Shown here: positions 16,666 to 24,499 of the stretch, in pieces
Position numbering within the stretch: position 1 is the first letter of the stretch
How the letters are laid out: every line of letters starts with the position of its first letter
Assembly: GCF_001880325.1 (NCBI RefSeq)
Contig: NZ_CP016312.1
Span: 620,001-684,000, forward strand
Origin: Thermus brockianus
Lineage (GTDB): Bacteria > Deinococcota > Deinococci > Deinococcales > Thermaceae
Length of the DNA: 64,000 bases
Direction of reading: 5' to 3'
Made by a program: the position numbers and the translations under genes
Notes under the pieces: model-generated
The model's input: the letters and a program-made list of their open reading frames with translations, nothing else
Told to the model about the DNA's origin: nothing
The model's database searches: none

Positions 16666-17562
16666 CTATCGGCAAGGCACGATGCGCCGCACCTGGTACT
16701 GGGTGTTGGAGGAAAGCTCTACCTGGCTCGTGTACACCCGGTCCACAGAGCGGCCGCGGGAAAACACCTCAGCACCCAACACCAAGGACAGGCGCCTTAA
16801 GGTGTACGTTTTGTTGTTTTGCGTAACTTGGAACGGCGGTGTACCCGTAGGGTTGGCATAGCTGTAGCCTCCGGGGTTCACCAGAACATCCCCCTGTCCT
16901 GCCTCGTAAACATAGCGGATCGCAAAGCGGCTTAGGCTAAAGGCCACGGGGATCTCACCCCCGGAACCATCCCGATAGACAAGCTCCTTGGTGTTGGGGT
17001 TGTATCTAAACCCGAGGGTGCGTACCCGGAAAAGAAGCGTGTTGGGCGTATAGTCAATGGTGTTGCCGCAACCAGCATGGACTACGTGCCAACGGTTAGG
17101 CTGTCCACCCACGGCGTTCACCCGGGTGACCGGAAGGATAACGCCATCCCCATTGGCGTTAACCATAAGGACATAGTCCCCGGCCGAGATCCCTATGTCA
17201 GAAGCCTGGCTTGCCAAAACCAGTATCTTGGCCTCGGCAGCCTGCTTGAAGCTACTGTTGCTCCCACTATCATGGGGTAGGACCGGATACCCTGCTCCCC
17301 CATCAATGAGGGCAAAGGAGATACTCCCTTCACCAGAGGGATAGGGGGTGGAGGCCAGACCGCCAAAGACTGCGCTGCGCAGGTCCTGGGTAAACACCTC
17401 AACGATCCGCCTAAGCTTGGCTTGGGCACTTGCTGCGGCGTCCACATCCGAACGAAAGCCCATGAACTGGACCATCCCGCCGTAAGCGATGGCCATCACC
17501 GTGGCCAGGATGGCCAGGGCAACGAGTAGTTCCAAAAGCGTGAAGCCTGTTCTCTTCCACAT
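16666..17562 (-). CDS. pilA3: Minor pseudopilin PilA3 (PilW/GspJ-like)
   Basis: The prepilin leader is MWKRTG with cleavage before FTLLELLVALAILATV; Glu5 is present in the mature protein. The 298-residue length fits a PilW/GspJ-type minor pilin. It probably forms part of the priming complex at the pilus tip with PilA1, PilA2 and ComZ, processed by the prepilin peptidase and assembled in the inner membrane. It starts 12 bases after pilA2 and ends 11 bases before comZ. The name follows order and type in the T. thermophilus cluster. Confidence 0.86.
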   Translation of the reverse strand: MWKRTGFTLLELLVALAILATVMAIAYGGMVQFMGFRSDVDAAASAQAKLRRIVEVFTQDLRSAVFGGLASTPYPSGEGSISFALIDGGAGYPVLPHDSGSNSSFKQAAEAKILVLASQASDIGISAGDYVLMVNANGDGVILPVTRVNAVGGQPNRWHVVHAGCGNTIDYTPNTLLFRVRTLGFRYNPNTKELVYRDGSGGEIPVAFSLSRFAIRYVYEAGQGDVLVNPGGYSYANPTGTPPFQVTQNNKTYTLRRLSLVLGAEVFSRGRSVDRVYTSQVELSSNTQYQVRRIVPCR

Positions 17563-17574
17563 GGCTTCCTCCCG

Positions 17575-18054
17575 TCAGTTGATGCCCTCCAAAGGAGGGG
17601 GCGCGGAACCGGAGCCCGAAGGTGGCGCGGAGAAGGTGCGGGCTTCCGTGCAGTGTTCCTGTCCGGCCTGGCGCCAACACACCTGGATACGGTACTCGTT
17701 CACGCTTACCCCGAGGTTGTTCGCCCAACTGGGGCTTCCCGCATTGCGGATCTCCGCTCGGTAGAGGTCTGGGTTGGCGAAACGGGCTTCCTGGGGAAGG
17801 TCGGGGAAGTTTTGTCGAAGCTCCCCATACCCGTACACGATAGACGTGGAACCAGAGAGGAGGAAGGAATCCCCTCCCACAATCCTCCGGCCCAGATAGT
17901 TGAGGATTTGCACCGCCTGGGTACGGGCACCGGAAACGGAGGTTTGCCTCAGGCTAGATACCAGGACGGCGTTAAAGGCCAACAAGACCAAGGCCAAGAT
18001 GGAAAGAGCGATAAGCACTTCCAACAAGGTGAGTCCCTGAGCGCTTCTTCTCAT
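17575..18054 (-). CDS. pilA2: Minor pseudopilin PilA2 (PilV/GspI-like)
   Basis: The N-terminus MRRSAQG-LTLLEVLIALSILALVLLAF is a class III (prepilin) signal, cleaved after Gly7, with Glu5 present. At 159 residues it is the size of a GspI/PilV pseudopilin. Two cysteines near the C-terminal third (VCWRQAGQEHC) may form a short disulfide loop. The ATG overlaps the pilA1 stop (ATGA-type, 4 bases), so the genes are translationally coupled. Confidence 0.86.
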   Translation of the reverse strand: MRRSAQGLTLLEVLIALSILALVLLAFNAVLVSSLRQTSVSGARTQAVQILNYLGRRIVGGDSFLLSGSTSIVYGYGELRQNFPDLPQEARFANPDLYRAEIRNAGSPSWANNLGVSVNEYRIQVCWRQAGQEHCTEARTFSAPPSGSGSAPPPLEGIN

Positions 18055-18488
18055 GGCACCCTCTTCGCCTCCCCGATAAGAGAGATGGTGTACGTATACG
18101 TCTTCCCGTTGACCGTGGCGGTAAACGTGAGGGGTTGGGTAAGGGGTTGCCCTTGGGGATCCTGCACCTTACCCGGGGGGGTGAACCGGACGATGGACCC
18201 ATTCCCCAGGGACAGGACTACCCCCTGAGGTATGTCCCAAGTGCGCAACACCGTAGAACCCTGCTTCAACTCCAATCGGCTCCCGTTGCGCTCTAGGGTA
18301 AGGTTCACCCCTCGGCTTGCTGCCTCAGTAGCCCCCTGCCAGAAGACGTTCTGGAGCGTGCTAAGGAAAGCTGCATGCTCCTGGCCTAAAAGGGTCCTTC
18401 GCCCATTTAAGGCTCCCATGGCCAAAACCACCGCTAAAACGGCAAGGAGCACGAGTAGCTCCACCAAACTGAGTCCTCTAGCGCGCAC
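18051..18488 (-). CDS. pilA1: Minor pseudopilin PilA1 (GspH/FimT-like)
   Basis: The product starts at a GTG preceded by GGAGGGAGGTAGGG and reads MRARG-LSLVELLVLLAVLAVVLAM; the prepilin cleavage site and Glu5 are present. The 145-residue length and the beta-rich C-terminal part (LTFTATVNGKTYTYTISL) fit the GspH/FimT group. It is the first gene of the minor-pilin operon. No obvious promoter with consensus spacing was found in the ~90 bases between it and the tRNA terminator. Confidence 0.86.
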   Translation of the reverse strand: MRARGLSLVELLVLLAVLAVVLAMGALNGRRTLLGQEHAAFLSTLQNVFWQGATEAASRGVNLTLERNGSRLELKQGSTVLRTWDIPQGVVLSLGNGSIVRFTPPGKVQDPQGQPLTQPLTFTATVNGKTYTYTISLIGEAKRVP

Positions 18489-18554
18489 CCCTACCTCCCT
18501 CCACGCATCTTAGGTCCAGAGGTGCCAGGGCCGTATCCCCCAAATGGGGGATAG

Positions 18555-18576
18555 AAAAAGGCGGCCAAAGGCCGCC
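18555..18576 (-). terminator. Intrinsic terminator of tRNA-Ser
   Basis: On the minus strand GGCGGCC-TTT-GGCCGCC is followed by TTTTT. It begins only two bases after the encoded CCA end of the tRNA, so tRNA 3' trimming and termination are closely linked. Confidence 0.85.
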
Positions 18577-18578
18577 TT

Positions 18579-18670
18579 TGGCGGAGGGGGCGGGATTCGA
18601 ACCCGCGAGGCCCCTTGGGGGGCCTACCGGTTTTCGAGACCGGCCCGTTCAACCGCTCCGGCACCCCTCC
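18579..18670 (-). tRNA. tRNA-Ser (anticodon CGA), CCA encoded
   Basis: The minus strand folds as a class II tRNA. The acceptor pairs GGAGGGG with CCCCTCC, the discriminator base is G, and CCA is encoded at 18579-18581. The anticodon stem is CCGGT/ACCGG with loop CTCGAAA, giving CGA (reads UCG). A long variable arm (GGCCCC...GGGGCC) identifies serine, and the T arm contains GGTTCGAAT. The 5' 22 bases are shared with the end of the tilS-tadA coding sequence on the same strand. Confidence 0.96.
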
Positions 18671-20184
18671 CTGAGCCGGGCGAAGAAATCCCTTAAGAGC
18701 TTAGCACATTCCCCTTCCCGCACACCACCCAAGACCTTCCCCCGAAGGCCAAACCGGGTGAGGGCCCCCTCCTTCAGGTTCTCCGCCCCGTAGACCACCT
18801 CCACCCCCGCCTGGTTGAGGGCATGCTGGCACATAAGGCAGGGCTCGAGGGTCACGTACATCCGCCCCCCCCGGGCCTCCTTGCCCGCTTGCCGGAGGAG
18901 GAGCATCTCGGCGTGGGCCGTGGGGTCCCCCTCCGCCTCCACCCGGTTGTGGGCCCGGTAAAGCCTCTCCCCCACCACCAGGACCGCCCCTACAGGCACC
19001 TCCCCCTGGGCCAGGGCCTCCTTGGCCTCCGCCAGGGCCAGGCCCATTTGGCGCTCCTCCTCCCCCAGGGGGTAGAGGCCCAGGACCTCCACCACCCGCT
19101 TCCCCTCCGCCCGCACGGGCCAAAGGCCCTTGAGCTCCTTGGGCACCCCCTTTTCCGCCAGGAAGTCCCGTAGGCGCTTCCTCCCGTAGGGCATCTCCAG
19201 GTAGTCCCCGGGCTCGGGGGGGCGGAAGCCCGGGGGCAGGGGAAGCTTGGGCGAAGGGGGGATGAGGAAAAGCGTCCCCCCTTTGCGGCGGGCGAGGAAG
19301 CCCTCCGGCAGGGTGGCGGGCTTACCCGTCAAGGCCCCTTCCAAGAGGGCGATGAGCCGGGCCTCCGGGCGGAGGGAGAGGCCTTCTAGCACCTGGCGGA
19401 GCACCCGGCGGCGCAGGGCAGGGGGAGCGTGGAGCAGGGGGGCTACCCGGTAGGCGGGGACGAAAAAGCGGGGGTCGGGGAGGAGACGGGCTTTGGCCTC
19501 CTTTTCCAGCGTGGCGTCCTCCGCCTCCTGGGCCCGGGCGAAGCGGTCCAGGGCCTCCCGGGCCCGGGGAAAGCGCTCCAGAAGAAGGGGGAAAACCCTA
19601 AGGCGCAGGTAGTTCCGGTCCCAGCTGGGGTCTTGGTTGGTGGGGTCCTCCCGCCAGACCTCCCCCAAGGACCTCAGGTAGTCCCGGAGGGCCTCCCGGG
19701 GGAAGGGAAGGAGGGGCCGCACCACCAGGCCCTCCTTTTCCCGGATGCCAAGCCCCCGGGCCGTGCCCTGGAGGAGCTTGAGGAGGACGGTCTCCGCCTG
19801 GTCGTCCAGGGTGTGGGCGGTGAGGATGGCCTTGGCCCCCACCTTCTTGGCCACCCGGTGGAGGAAGGTGTAGCGCACCTCCCGGGCCAAAGCCTCCAGG
19901 TTCTCCCCCCGCTCCTGAGCGATCCTTCCCACCTCCACCCGCTCGGCGAAGAAGGGAAAGCCAAGCCTTTCCGCTAGGGCGTGGACGAAGGCCAGGTCCT
20001 CGGCGCTATCAGGCCTCAAGGCGTGGTCCAGGTGGGCCACCACCCCCTTCCGCCCCAGGCGGTGGACCAGGTGGGCGAGGGCCACGGAGTCCCCGCCCCC
20101 AGAGACCGCCAGGACCAAGGGGTCTTCCGGGGCCAGGGCCTTTAGGCGTTCAAGGAAGAGGGCCTCGAGGGGAAGGAGCCACAA
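18649..20184 (-). CDS. tilS: Fused tRNA(Ile)-lysidine synthase / tRNA-adenosine deaminase (TilS-TadA)
   Basis: Residues ~1-370 are TilS: the PP-loop SGGGDSVALAH (~28-38), the following HLDHALRPDS and TAHTLDDQAETVLLKL, and a C-terminal TilS_C domain (KRLRDFLAEKGVPKELKGLW). It makes lysidine at C34 of tRNA-Ile(CAU). Residues ~375-511 are a complete TadA-type deaminase with the zinc motifs DPTAHAEMLLL and LEPCLMCQHAL, making inosine at A34 of tRNA-Arg(ACG). One polypeptide therefore carries both wobble-base modifications of position 34. The start is TTG inside the upstream gene (35-base overlap). The stop lies inside the tRNA-Ser gene. Confidence 0.94.
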   Translation of the reverse strand: MWLLPLEALFLERLKALAPEDPLVLAVSGGGDSVALAHLVHRLGRKGVVAHLDHALRPDSAEDLAFVHALAERLGFPFFAERVEVGRIAQERGENLEALAREVRYTFLHRVAKKVGAKAILTAHTLDDQAETVLLKLLQGTARGLGIREKEGLVVRPLLPFPREALRDYLRSLGEVWREDPTNQDPSWDRNYLRLRVFPLLLERFPRAREALDRFARAQEAEDATLEKEAKARLLPDPRFFVPAYRVAPLLHAPPALRRRVLRQVLEGLSLRPEARLIALLEGALTGKPATLPEGFLARRKGGTLFLIPPSPKLPLPPGFRPPEPGDYLEMPYGRKRLRDFLAEKGVPKELKGLWPVRAEGKRVVEVLGLYPLGEEERQMGLALAEAKEALAQGEVPVGAVLVVGERLYRAHNRVEAEGDPTAHAEMLLLRQAGKEARGGRMYVTLEPCLMCQHALNQAGVEVVYGAENLKEGALTRFGLRGKVLGGVREGECAKLLRDFFARLREGCRSG

Positions 20185-20569
20185 GCCTCGCCACCTCCGC
20201 CTTTAACGCAGGTAGGCAGCACCTGCCCCGGGGGTTGCGCAGGTCGCAGGCGCACCGCTTGGCCCGCACCCCCGCTTCCACCTCCGCCACCGGGTCCCGC
20301 CCGGCCAGGAGGGCTTCCCGGATGGCCTCCCGGGTCCAGTCAAAGCAGTAGCACACCAGGGAAGCCCCCTTCTCGTACACGGGAAAGCGCACCTCCTCCC
20401 GGGTGTACACCCCGTCCGCCCCGAAGTAGACCACCGGGCAGGCCGGGTCCTGGCAGAGGTAGTGCCCCACGCCCGGGTCCAGACGGGCCAAAGCCCTTCC
20501 CGTGAGGAAGTTCTTCACCGCCCTAAGGGGCACGGGAAGCCCCTCTTGAGCGTTTTGCGGGCAGCGCAT
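20150..20569 (-). CDS. CopZ-like metallochaperone / putative [2Fe-2S] protein (139 aa)
   Basis: The protein is cysteine-rich: CQDPACPVVYF (~40-50), LVCYCFDWT (~72-80) and KRCACDLRNPRGRCCLP (~108-124). This layout matches the N-terminal domain of the archaeal-type CopZ/BFD-like proteins, in which one group of cysteines binds zinc and another a [2Fe-2S] cluster. There is no separate C-terminal CxxC copper (HMA) domain here, so copper delivery is uncertain. It is upstream of and overlaps tilS-tadA, and is divergent from the CDGSH gene. A TATAGT box six bases before the ATG suggests a leaderless transcript. Confidence 0.78.
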   Translation of the reverse strand: MRCPQNAQEGLPVPLRAVKNFLTGRALARLDPGVGHYLCQDPACPVVYFGADGVYTREEVRFPVYEKGASLVCYCFDWTREAIREALLAGRDPVAEVEAGVRAKRCACDLRNPRGRCCLPALKAEVARLVAPSPRGPLP

Positions 20570-20575
20570 ACCCCC

Positions 20576-20592
20576 ACTATACGGGGTATCCT
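20576..20592. promoter_or_regulatory. Divergent leaderless promoters (CopZ-like / CDGSH)
   Basis: In a 29-base gap, TATAGT on the minus strand (20576-20581) and TATCCT on the plus strand (20587-20592) each end exactly six bases before their ATG codons. Only five bases separate the two boxes, so both promoters cannot easily be occupied at once. Confidence 0.55.
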
Positions 20593-20598
20593 GAGGCC

Positions 20599-20814
20599 AT
20601 GCGCCTCCGTTTTCGGGAAAACGGGCCCCTGGTCCTGGACCTGCCCGAGGGAACCCCCTTCCGCTTCAACGGGGAGGAAAGAAGGCTAGAAAGGGCCAAG
20701 CTCGCCCTTTGCCGCTGCGGCCACTCCGCGAACAAGCCCTTCTGCGACGGCACCCACAAGGCGGTGGGCTTCCAGGCGGAAGCCGGGGAGCTGGAGGTTC
20801 AAGAGGTTCAGTAG
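20599..20814 (+). CDS. CDGSH (mitoNEET-type) iron-sulfur protein
   Basis: This 71-residue protein contains CRCGHSANKPFCDGTH, the CDGSH signature with the three Cys and one His that hold a redox-active, pH-labile [2Fe-2S] cluster. It corresponds in size and motif to the Thermus thermophilus mitoNEET-like protein (TthNEET). There is no membrane anchor, so it is cytosolic. Its exact role is not settled in bacteria; electron or cluster transfer is likely. The last 7 bases overlap the convergent radical SAM gene. Confidence 0.94.
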   Translation: MRLRFRENGPLVLDLPEGTPFRFNGEERRLERAKLALCRCGHSANKPFCDGTHKAVGFQAEAGELEVQEVQ

Positions 20815-21881
20815 AGGAACTCCCGGATATCGTACCGACTCGCCCTGAGGCCCAGGCGCCGGACGGCCTCCGCCCAGGCCCTAAGCTCCCCCTCCACGTC
20901 GGGAAGGGGCTCCAAGCCCAAGGCGGCGTAGGGGGTACCGGGATTTTCCTGGAATGGAGAGAGGTAAACGATATCCTCCCGGTCCAGGGGAAGCTCGGCG
21001 AGGAGGGCGAGGCTTTCCCGGAAATGGGCCTCGGCGAAGGGCTTCCCCCCCGCCCCCACCATGAGGATCACCCCCACGCCCAGGCCCGCCCGCTTCAGGG
21101 CCCCCACCAAGGCCAAGGCCTCCCGGGGGTGGCCCGGCTTCCGGAGGAGGGCGAGGAGGGGGGCGTGGCCCGTTTCCAGGCCCAGGTAGACCCGCCGCAG
21201 GCCCAGGGCGCGAAGCCGCCTCCACCAGGAGGCGGGCCTCCTGAGGCCGGTGAAGAGGTCCAAAAAGCCCAGGACGGGCTCCCCGGGAAAGGCCTCCCCC
21301 ACCGCCTCCAGGAGGGGGAGGAGGGGTTCGGCCAGGGCCAGGGCGTTGCCGTCCGCCAGGAAGACCCCCCGGCGCAAAAGCCGCCCCCGGCCCAAAAGGG
21401 CCAGCACCCGCTCCACGTGCTCCCGGAAGGCCTCAGGGCTACGCTTTTGGAAGGGGCGGTCCTGGTAAAAGGAGCAAAAAGCGCAACGGTTCCAGCTACA
21501 CCCCGTGGTGGCCTGGAGGACCACGCTGAGGTAGGCGTCCGGGGGCAGGATGGAGACCGGCCAGGCGTAGGCCCGGCGGTAGGGGGTGGGGTCCAGGAGC
21601 CCCTCGGGGGTCCAGGCCAGGACCTCGGCCCGGCGCCCGGGGTCTTGGAGGTGGGCCGCCGCCAGCTCCAGGACCTCCCGGTAGACGACTAGGGCCTCCT
21701 CCTCGGCCAGGCGTCTCCGCCTCCTCTCCCCATCCCGGAAGCGCAGGTGGAGGCTTCCGTCCAGGGCGCGCTTGAAGGTAAGGCCCTGGCGGAAGTAGTG
21801 GTAGGGCCGGCCCTCCCGGTCAAAGGAGACCACCCTGTCCCCCAGGGCGAGGAGGGTGGCCTCGGGGCGCAGGAGCTCCAC
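20808..21881 (-). CDS. Radical SAM protein of unknown substrate
   Basis: The cluster motif is TGCSWNRCAFCSFYQ near residue 117, giving C-x4-C-x2-C, followed by a TIM-barrel-like region with GGKPFAEAHF and LETGHAPLL. The motif CSWNxCxFC is seen in a subgroup of HemN/Elp3-like radical SAM proteins. No extra Fe-S motif at the C-terminus is visible, and no substrate is suggested by its neighbours. The GTG start lies six bases after TAACCT on the minus strand (21888-21893), so it is probably leaderless. Confidence 0.86.
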   Translation of the reverse strand: MELLRPEATLLALGDRVVSFDREGRPYHYFRQGLTFKRALDGSLHLRFRDGERRRRRLAEEEALVVYREVLELAAAHLQDPGRRAEVLAWTPEGLLDPTPYRRAYAWPVSILPPDAYLSVVLQATTGCSWNRCAFCSFYQDRPFQKRSPEAFREHVERVLALLGRGRLLRRGVFLADGNALALAEPLLPLLEAVGEAFPGEPVLGFLDLFTGLRRPASWWRRLRALGLRRVYLGLETGHAPLLALLRKPGHPREALALVGALKRAGLGVGVILMVGAGGKPFAEAHFRESLALLAELPLDREDIVYLSPFQENPGTPYAALGLEPLPDVEGELRAWAEAVRRLGLRASRYDIREFLY

Positions 21882-21887
21882 GCCCTC

Positions 21888-21931
21888 AGGTTACCCTGGG
21901 GGCTTAAGCCCTGGCAGGAGGCCTTTAGAAT
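21888..21931. promoter_or_regulatory. Divergent leaderless promoters (radical SAM / phosphotransferase)
   Basis: TAACCT on the minus strand (21888-21893) is six bases before GTG 21881. TAGAAT on the plus strand (21926-21931) is seven bases before GTG 21939. Confidence 0.45.
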
Positions 21932-21938
21932 AGGCCCT

Positions 21939-22780
21939 GTGGCGCTTCCGGCCCTGAAGGGCCTCCTCTCCCCCCAAGCCCTGGCCCGCCTCACCCCCTG
22001 GGCGGCTTTGAGGCCCGGGTCTACACCGACGGGGAGCGGGTCTACAAGGTCTACCAGGCCCCCGAGGCCCACCTGGCGGCCCTCGAGGCCCGCCGCATGG
22101 CCCGGGCGGGCCTCGGAAGCTTCGTCCTGGGGGTGGCGGAGGTGGAGGGCCAAGGGGTCCTCATCACCCGCCGCTTTCCCGGCAGGCCCTTCTCCCCCGA
22201 GGCCTTCACCCCCAGGACCCTGGCTGCCCTCTCCCACCTCTTCCTCACCCTCCACCGCCTGCCCGAGCCCGGGTACGTGGGGCGGGAAGAGCTCCTGGCC
22301 CGGCTGGAGCGCTTCGCGGAAAGCCTCTTTGACCTGCCCGAGGCCCTGGCCCTCATCAGGGCCCTCAAGCGGGAGGTGGACCTGGCCGCCGGGGCCGAGC
22401 GGCGCTTCTGCCACCGGGACGCCTGGGCGGGCAACCTCCTGGTGAAGGAAGGAGGCCAGGAGGGCCCGGAGGTGATGCTGGTGGACTGGGTCCGCTCGGG
22501 AGGGGACGACCCGGCCCGGGACCTGGCCCTCCTGAAGACGGGGAGCCTGGACCTCCTGGGGGAAGCCCCGGCCCGGGAGGCCCTCTTCCGCTTAGCCCGC
22601 CTCTACCCCCTGGAGGTGCGGGCGCGCCTGGCCTTCTACGTCCCCCTCACCTACCTCCATGACCTCCACTGGTTCCGCACCAAGCACCCGGAGGGCTTCC
22701 AGGAGGCCCTTCGGGAAAAGCTCCCCCGGGCGGAAAGCTTCCTCAGGGACTGCCTTCCCCGAAGGGGGCAGGCATGTTAG
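21939..22780 (+). pseudogene. APH-family phosphotransferase, interrupted by a one-base frameshift
   Basis: The coding sequence begins at GTG 21939 (VALPALKGLLSPQALARLTP), seven bases after a TAGAAT box, but the frame breaks at the C5 run 21994-21998. One extra C would join it to GGFEARVYTDGERVYKVY and the rest of the protein, giving ~280 residues. The C part has the Brenner motif CHRDAWAGNLLV (His-x-Asp...Asn) and the metal-binding VDWVRSGGDDPARDLA, so it is an aminoglycoside-phosphotransferase/choline-kinase-like fold. Because both halves are undamaged, a sequence error or a very recent mutation is likely. The substrate is unknown. It is followed by upp. Confidence 0.8.
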
Positions 22781-22790
22781 GCTCTGGAGG

Positions 22791-23417
22791 ATGAGGATCA
22801 CCCTGGTGGACCACCCCTTGGTCCAGCACAAGCTGGCCCACCTGCGGGACAAGCGCACCGGCCCCAAGGACTTCCGGGAGCTCGCCGAGGAGCTTTCCCT
22901 CCTCATGGCCTACGAGGCCATGCGGGACCTGGAGCTCACCGAGGCCACCGTGGAAACCCCCGTGGCTAGCGCCCGGGTCAAGGTCCTCTCCGGCAAGAAG
23001 CTCGCCCTGGTGGCCATCCTCCGGGCGGGGCTCGTCATGGTGGAGGGCATCCTCAAGCTCGTGCCCCACGCCCGGGTGGGGCACATTGGGCTCTACCGCG
23101 ACCCCGAGTCCCTCAAGCCCGTGCAGTACTACGCCAAGCTCCCCCCGGACATCGCCGAGCGCCGGGTCTTCCTCCTGGACCCCATGCTGGCCACCGGGGG
23201 AAGCGCCAGCCATGCCCTTTCCCTGTTGAAGGAACGGGGGGCCAGCGGCATCAAGCTCATGTGCATCATCGCCGCCCCCGAGGGGCTGGAGCGCATCGCC
23301 AAGGACCACCCCGACACCGAGGTGGTGGTGGCGGCCATTGACGAGCGCCTCAACGACCACGGCTACATCGTCCCGGGCCTGGGGGACGCCGGGGACCGCA
23401 TCTACGGGACGAAATGA
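22791..23417 (+). CDS. upp: Uracil phosphoribosyltransferase
   Basis: It salvages uracil to UMP using PRPP. The chosen ATG gives 208 residues, the family's normal length, and begins [20 protein letters not shown], the standard N-terminus (an in-frame upstream extension overlapping the previous gene is rejected). The PRPP loop is [16 protein letters not shown] (~130-145). The uracil-binding C-terminal loop is [17 protein letters not shown]. Its stop overlaps the next gene's ATG (ATGA). TAGGCT lies seven bases upstream of the ATG, beside an adjacent GGAGG that is too close for normal initiation. Confidence 0.97.
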   Translation: MRITLVDHPLVQHKLAHLRDKRTGPKDFRELAEELSLLMAYEAMRDLELTEATVETPVASARVKVLSGKKLALVAILRAGLVMVEGILKLVPHARVGHIGLYRDPESLKPVQYYAKLPPDIAERRVFLLDPMLATGGSASHALSLLKERGASGIKLMCIIAAPEGLERIAKDHPDTEVVVAAIDERLNDHGYIVPGLGDAGDRIYGTK

Positions 23418-24499
23418 CCGAGCTCCTCCGCCGCATCGGCATCGCCGAGCCCTCGGGCACGGGCTGGCTCACCGTGGTCTTCGCCTTCCTGCTGGCCCTC
23501 TTCTTCACCTGGCGCTTCATCCCCCAGGTGCGCCGCTTTGCCCTCAAGGTGGGCTGGGCCGACCAGCCCAACGAAAGGCGGCTCAACCGCGAGCCCCTGC
23601 CCAACGCCGGGGGGCTGGCCGTCTACGCCGGCGTGGTCCTGGCCCTGGTGGCCGCGGCCTTCCTAAGGCCCATCCTGGTGGAACAGGTCCTCATCCAGGT
23701 GCTGGCCATCCTCCTCGGGGGGGCCTGGCTGGTCCTGGTGGGCTTCATTGACGACCAGTTCGGCCTGCCGCCCCTCTTCCGCCTCTTCGTGCAGACCCTG
23801 GCCGCCCTCCTCCTCATGGCCGTGGGGGTGCGTTTTGAGGCCGCCTTCGGCACCCCCCTGGACCCGGCCCTGGGCCTCTTCCTCACCTGGCTCTGGGTGG
23901 TGGGCATCACCAACGCCCTGAACCTCATGGACGGCCTGGATGGCCTGGCAGGGGGCATTGCCTTCATCAGCGCCATGAGCCTCCTCTTCGTGAGCGCCCA
24001 GTTCCCCTACTGGGCCGCGGGCACCCTGGTCCTGGCCGCCCTGGGGGGGGCGGCCCTGGGGTTTTTGCGGCACAACCTGCATCCCAGCCGCATCATCCTG
24101 GGGGATGCCGGGGCCTACTTCCTGGGCTACACCCTGGCGGCCACCGCCCTTTTGGGCAACCTCAAGCTCACCACCTTCCTGGGCCTCCTGCCCCCGGCCC
24201 TCTTCCTCCTCCTGCCCATCCTGGACACCACCCAGGTGGTGGTGCGCCGCCTCCTCAAGGGGCAAAACCCCCTGGCCACCCCCGGAAAGGACCACCTCCA
24301 CCACCGCCTCCTGGCCCGGGGGCTCTCCCAGCGGCGGGTGGCCTTCGTCCTCTGGGGGGTGGCCCTCCTTTTCAACCTGCTGGCCATGGTCTACCTGGGA
24401 ATGCCTAAAGAAGCCATCCTGGCAAGCCTTCTGGCCACCGTGGCCGGCCTGAGCTGGGTGACCTACCGCCGGCTACGCGCCCTTTGGAGGGGGGAATGA
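23414..24499 (+). CDS. WecA/TagO-type polyprenyl-phosphate GlcNAc-1-phosphate transferase
   Basis: It transfers a sugar-1-phosphate from a UDP-sugar to a lipid carrier at the inner membrane, starting surface glycan synthesis. The family marks of the MraY/WecA group are visible: [15 protein letters not shown] (Asp-Asp), [33 protein letters not shown], and the [10 protein letters not shown] cytoplasmic loop that marks the WecA/TagO branch rather than MraY. About ten to eleven membrane helices span the 361 residues. The next gene, UDP-GlcNAc 2-epimerase, overlaps by ATGA and would provide ManNAc, together resembling early steps of secondary cell-wall polymer synthesis. Confidence 0.92.
   Translation: MTELLRRIGIAEPSGTGWLTVVFAFLLALFFTWRFIPQVRRFALKVGWADQPNERRLNREPLPNAGGLAVYAGVVLALVAAAFLRPILVEQVLIQVLAILLGGAWLVLVGFIDDQFGLPPLFRLFVQTLAALLLMAVGVRFEAAFGTPLDPALGLFLTWLWVVGITNALNLMDGLDGLAGGIAFISAMSLLFVSAQFPYWAAGTLVLAALGGAALGFLRHNLHPSRIILGDAGAYFLGYTLAATALLGNLKLTTFLGLLPPALFLLLPILDTTQVVVRRLLKGQNPLATPGKDHLHHRLLARGLSQRRVAFVLWGVALLFNLLAMVYLGMPKEAILASLLATVAGLSWVTYRRLRALWRGE

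Noticed and set aside
18578-18793. Open frame giving AEGAGFEPARP-type protein on the plus strand
   Set aside because: This is the well-known spurious translation antisense to a tRNA-Ser gene.
22097-22780. ATG 22097 as the true start of the phosphotransferase
   Set aside because: Sequence upstream in the same frame (GGFEARVYTDGERVYKVY) is clearly part of the kinase N-lobe, so the gene starts earlier and is frameshifted.
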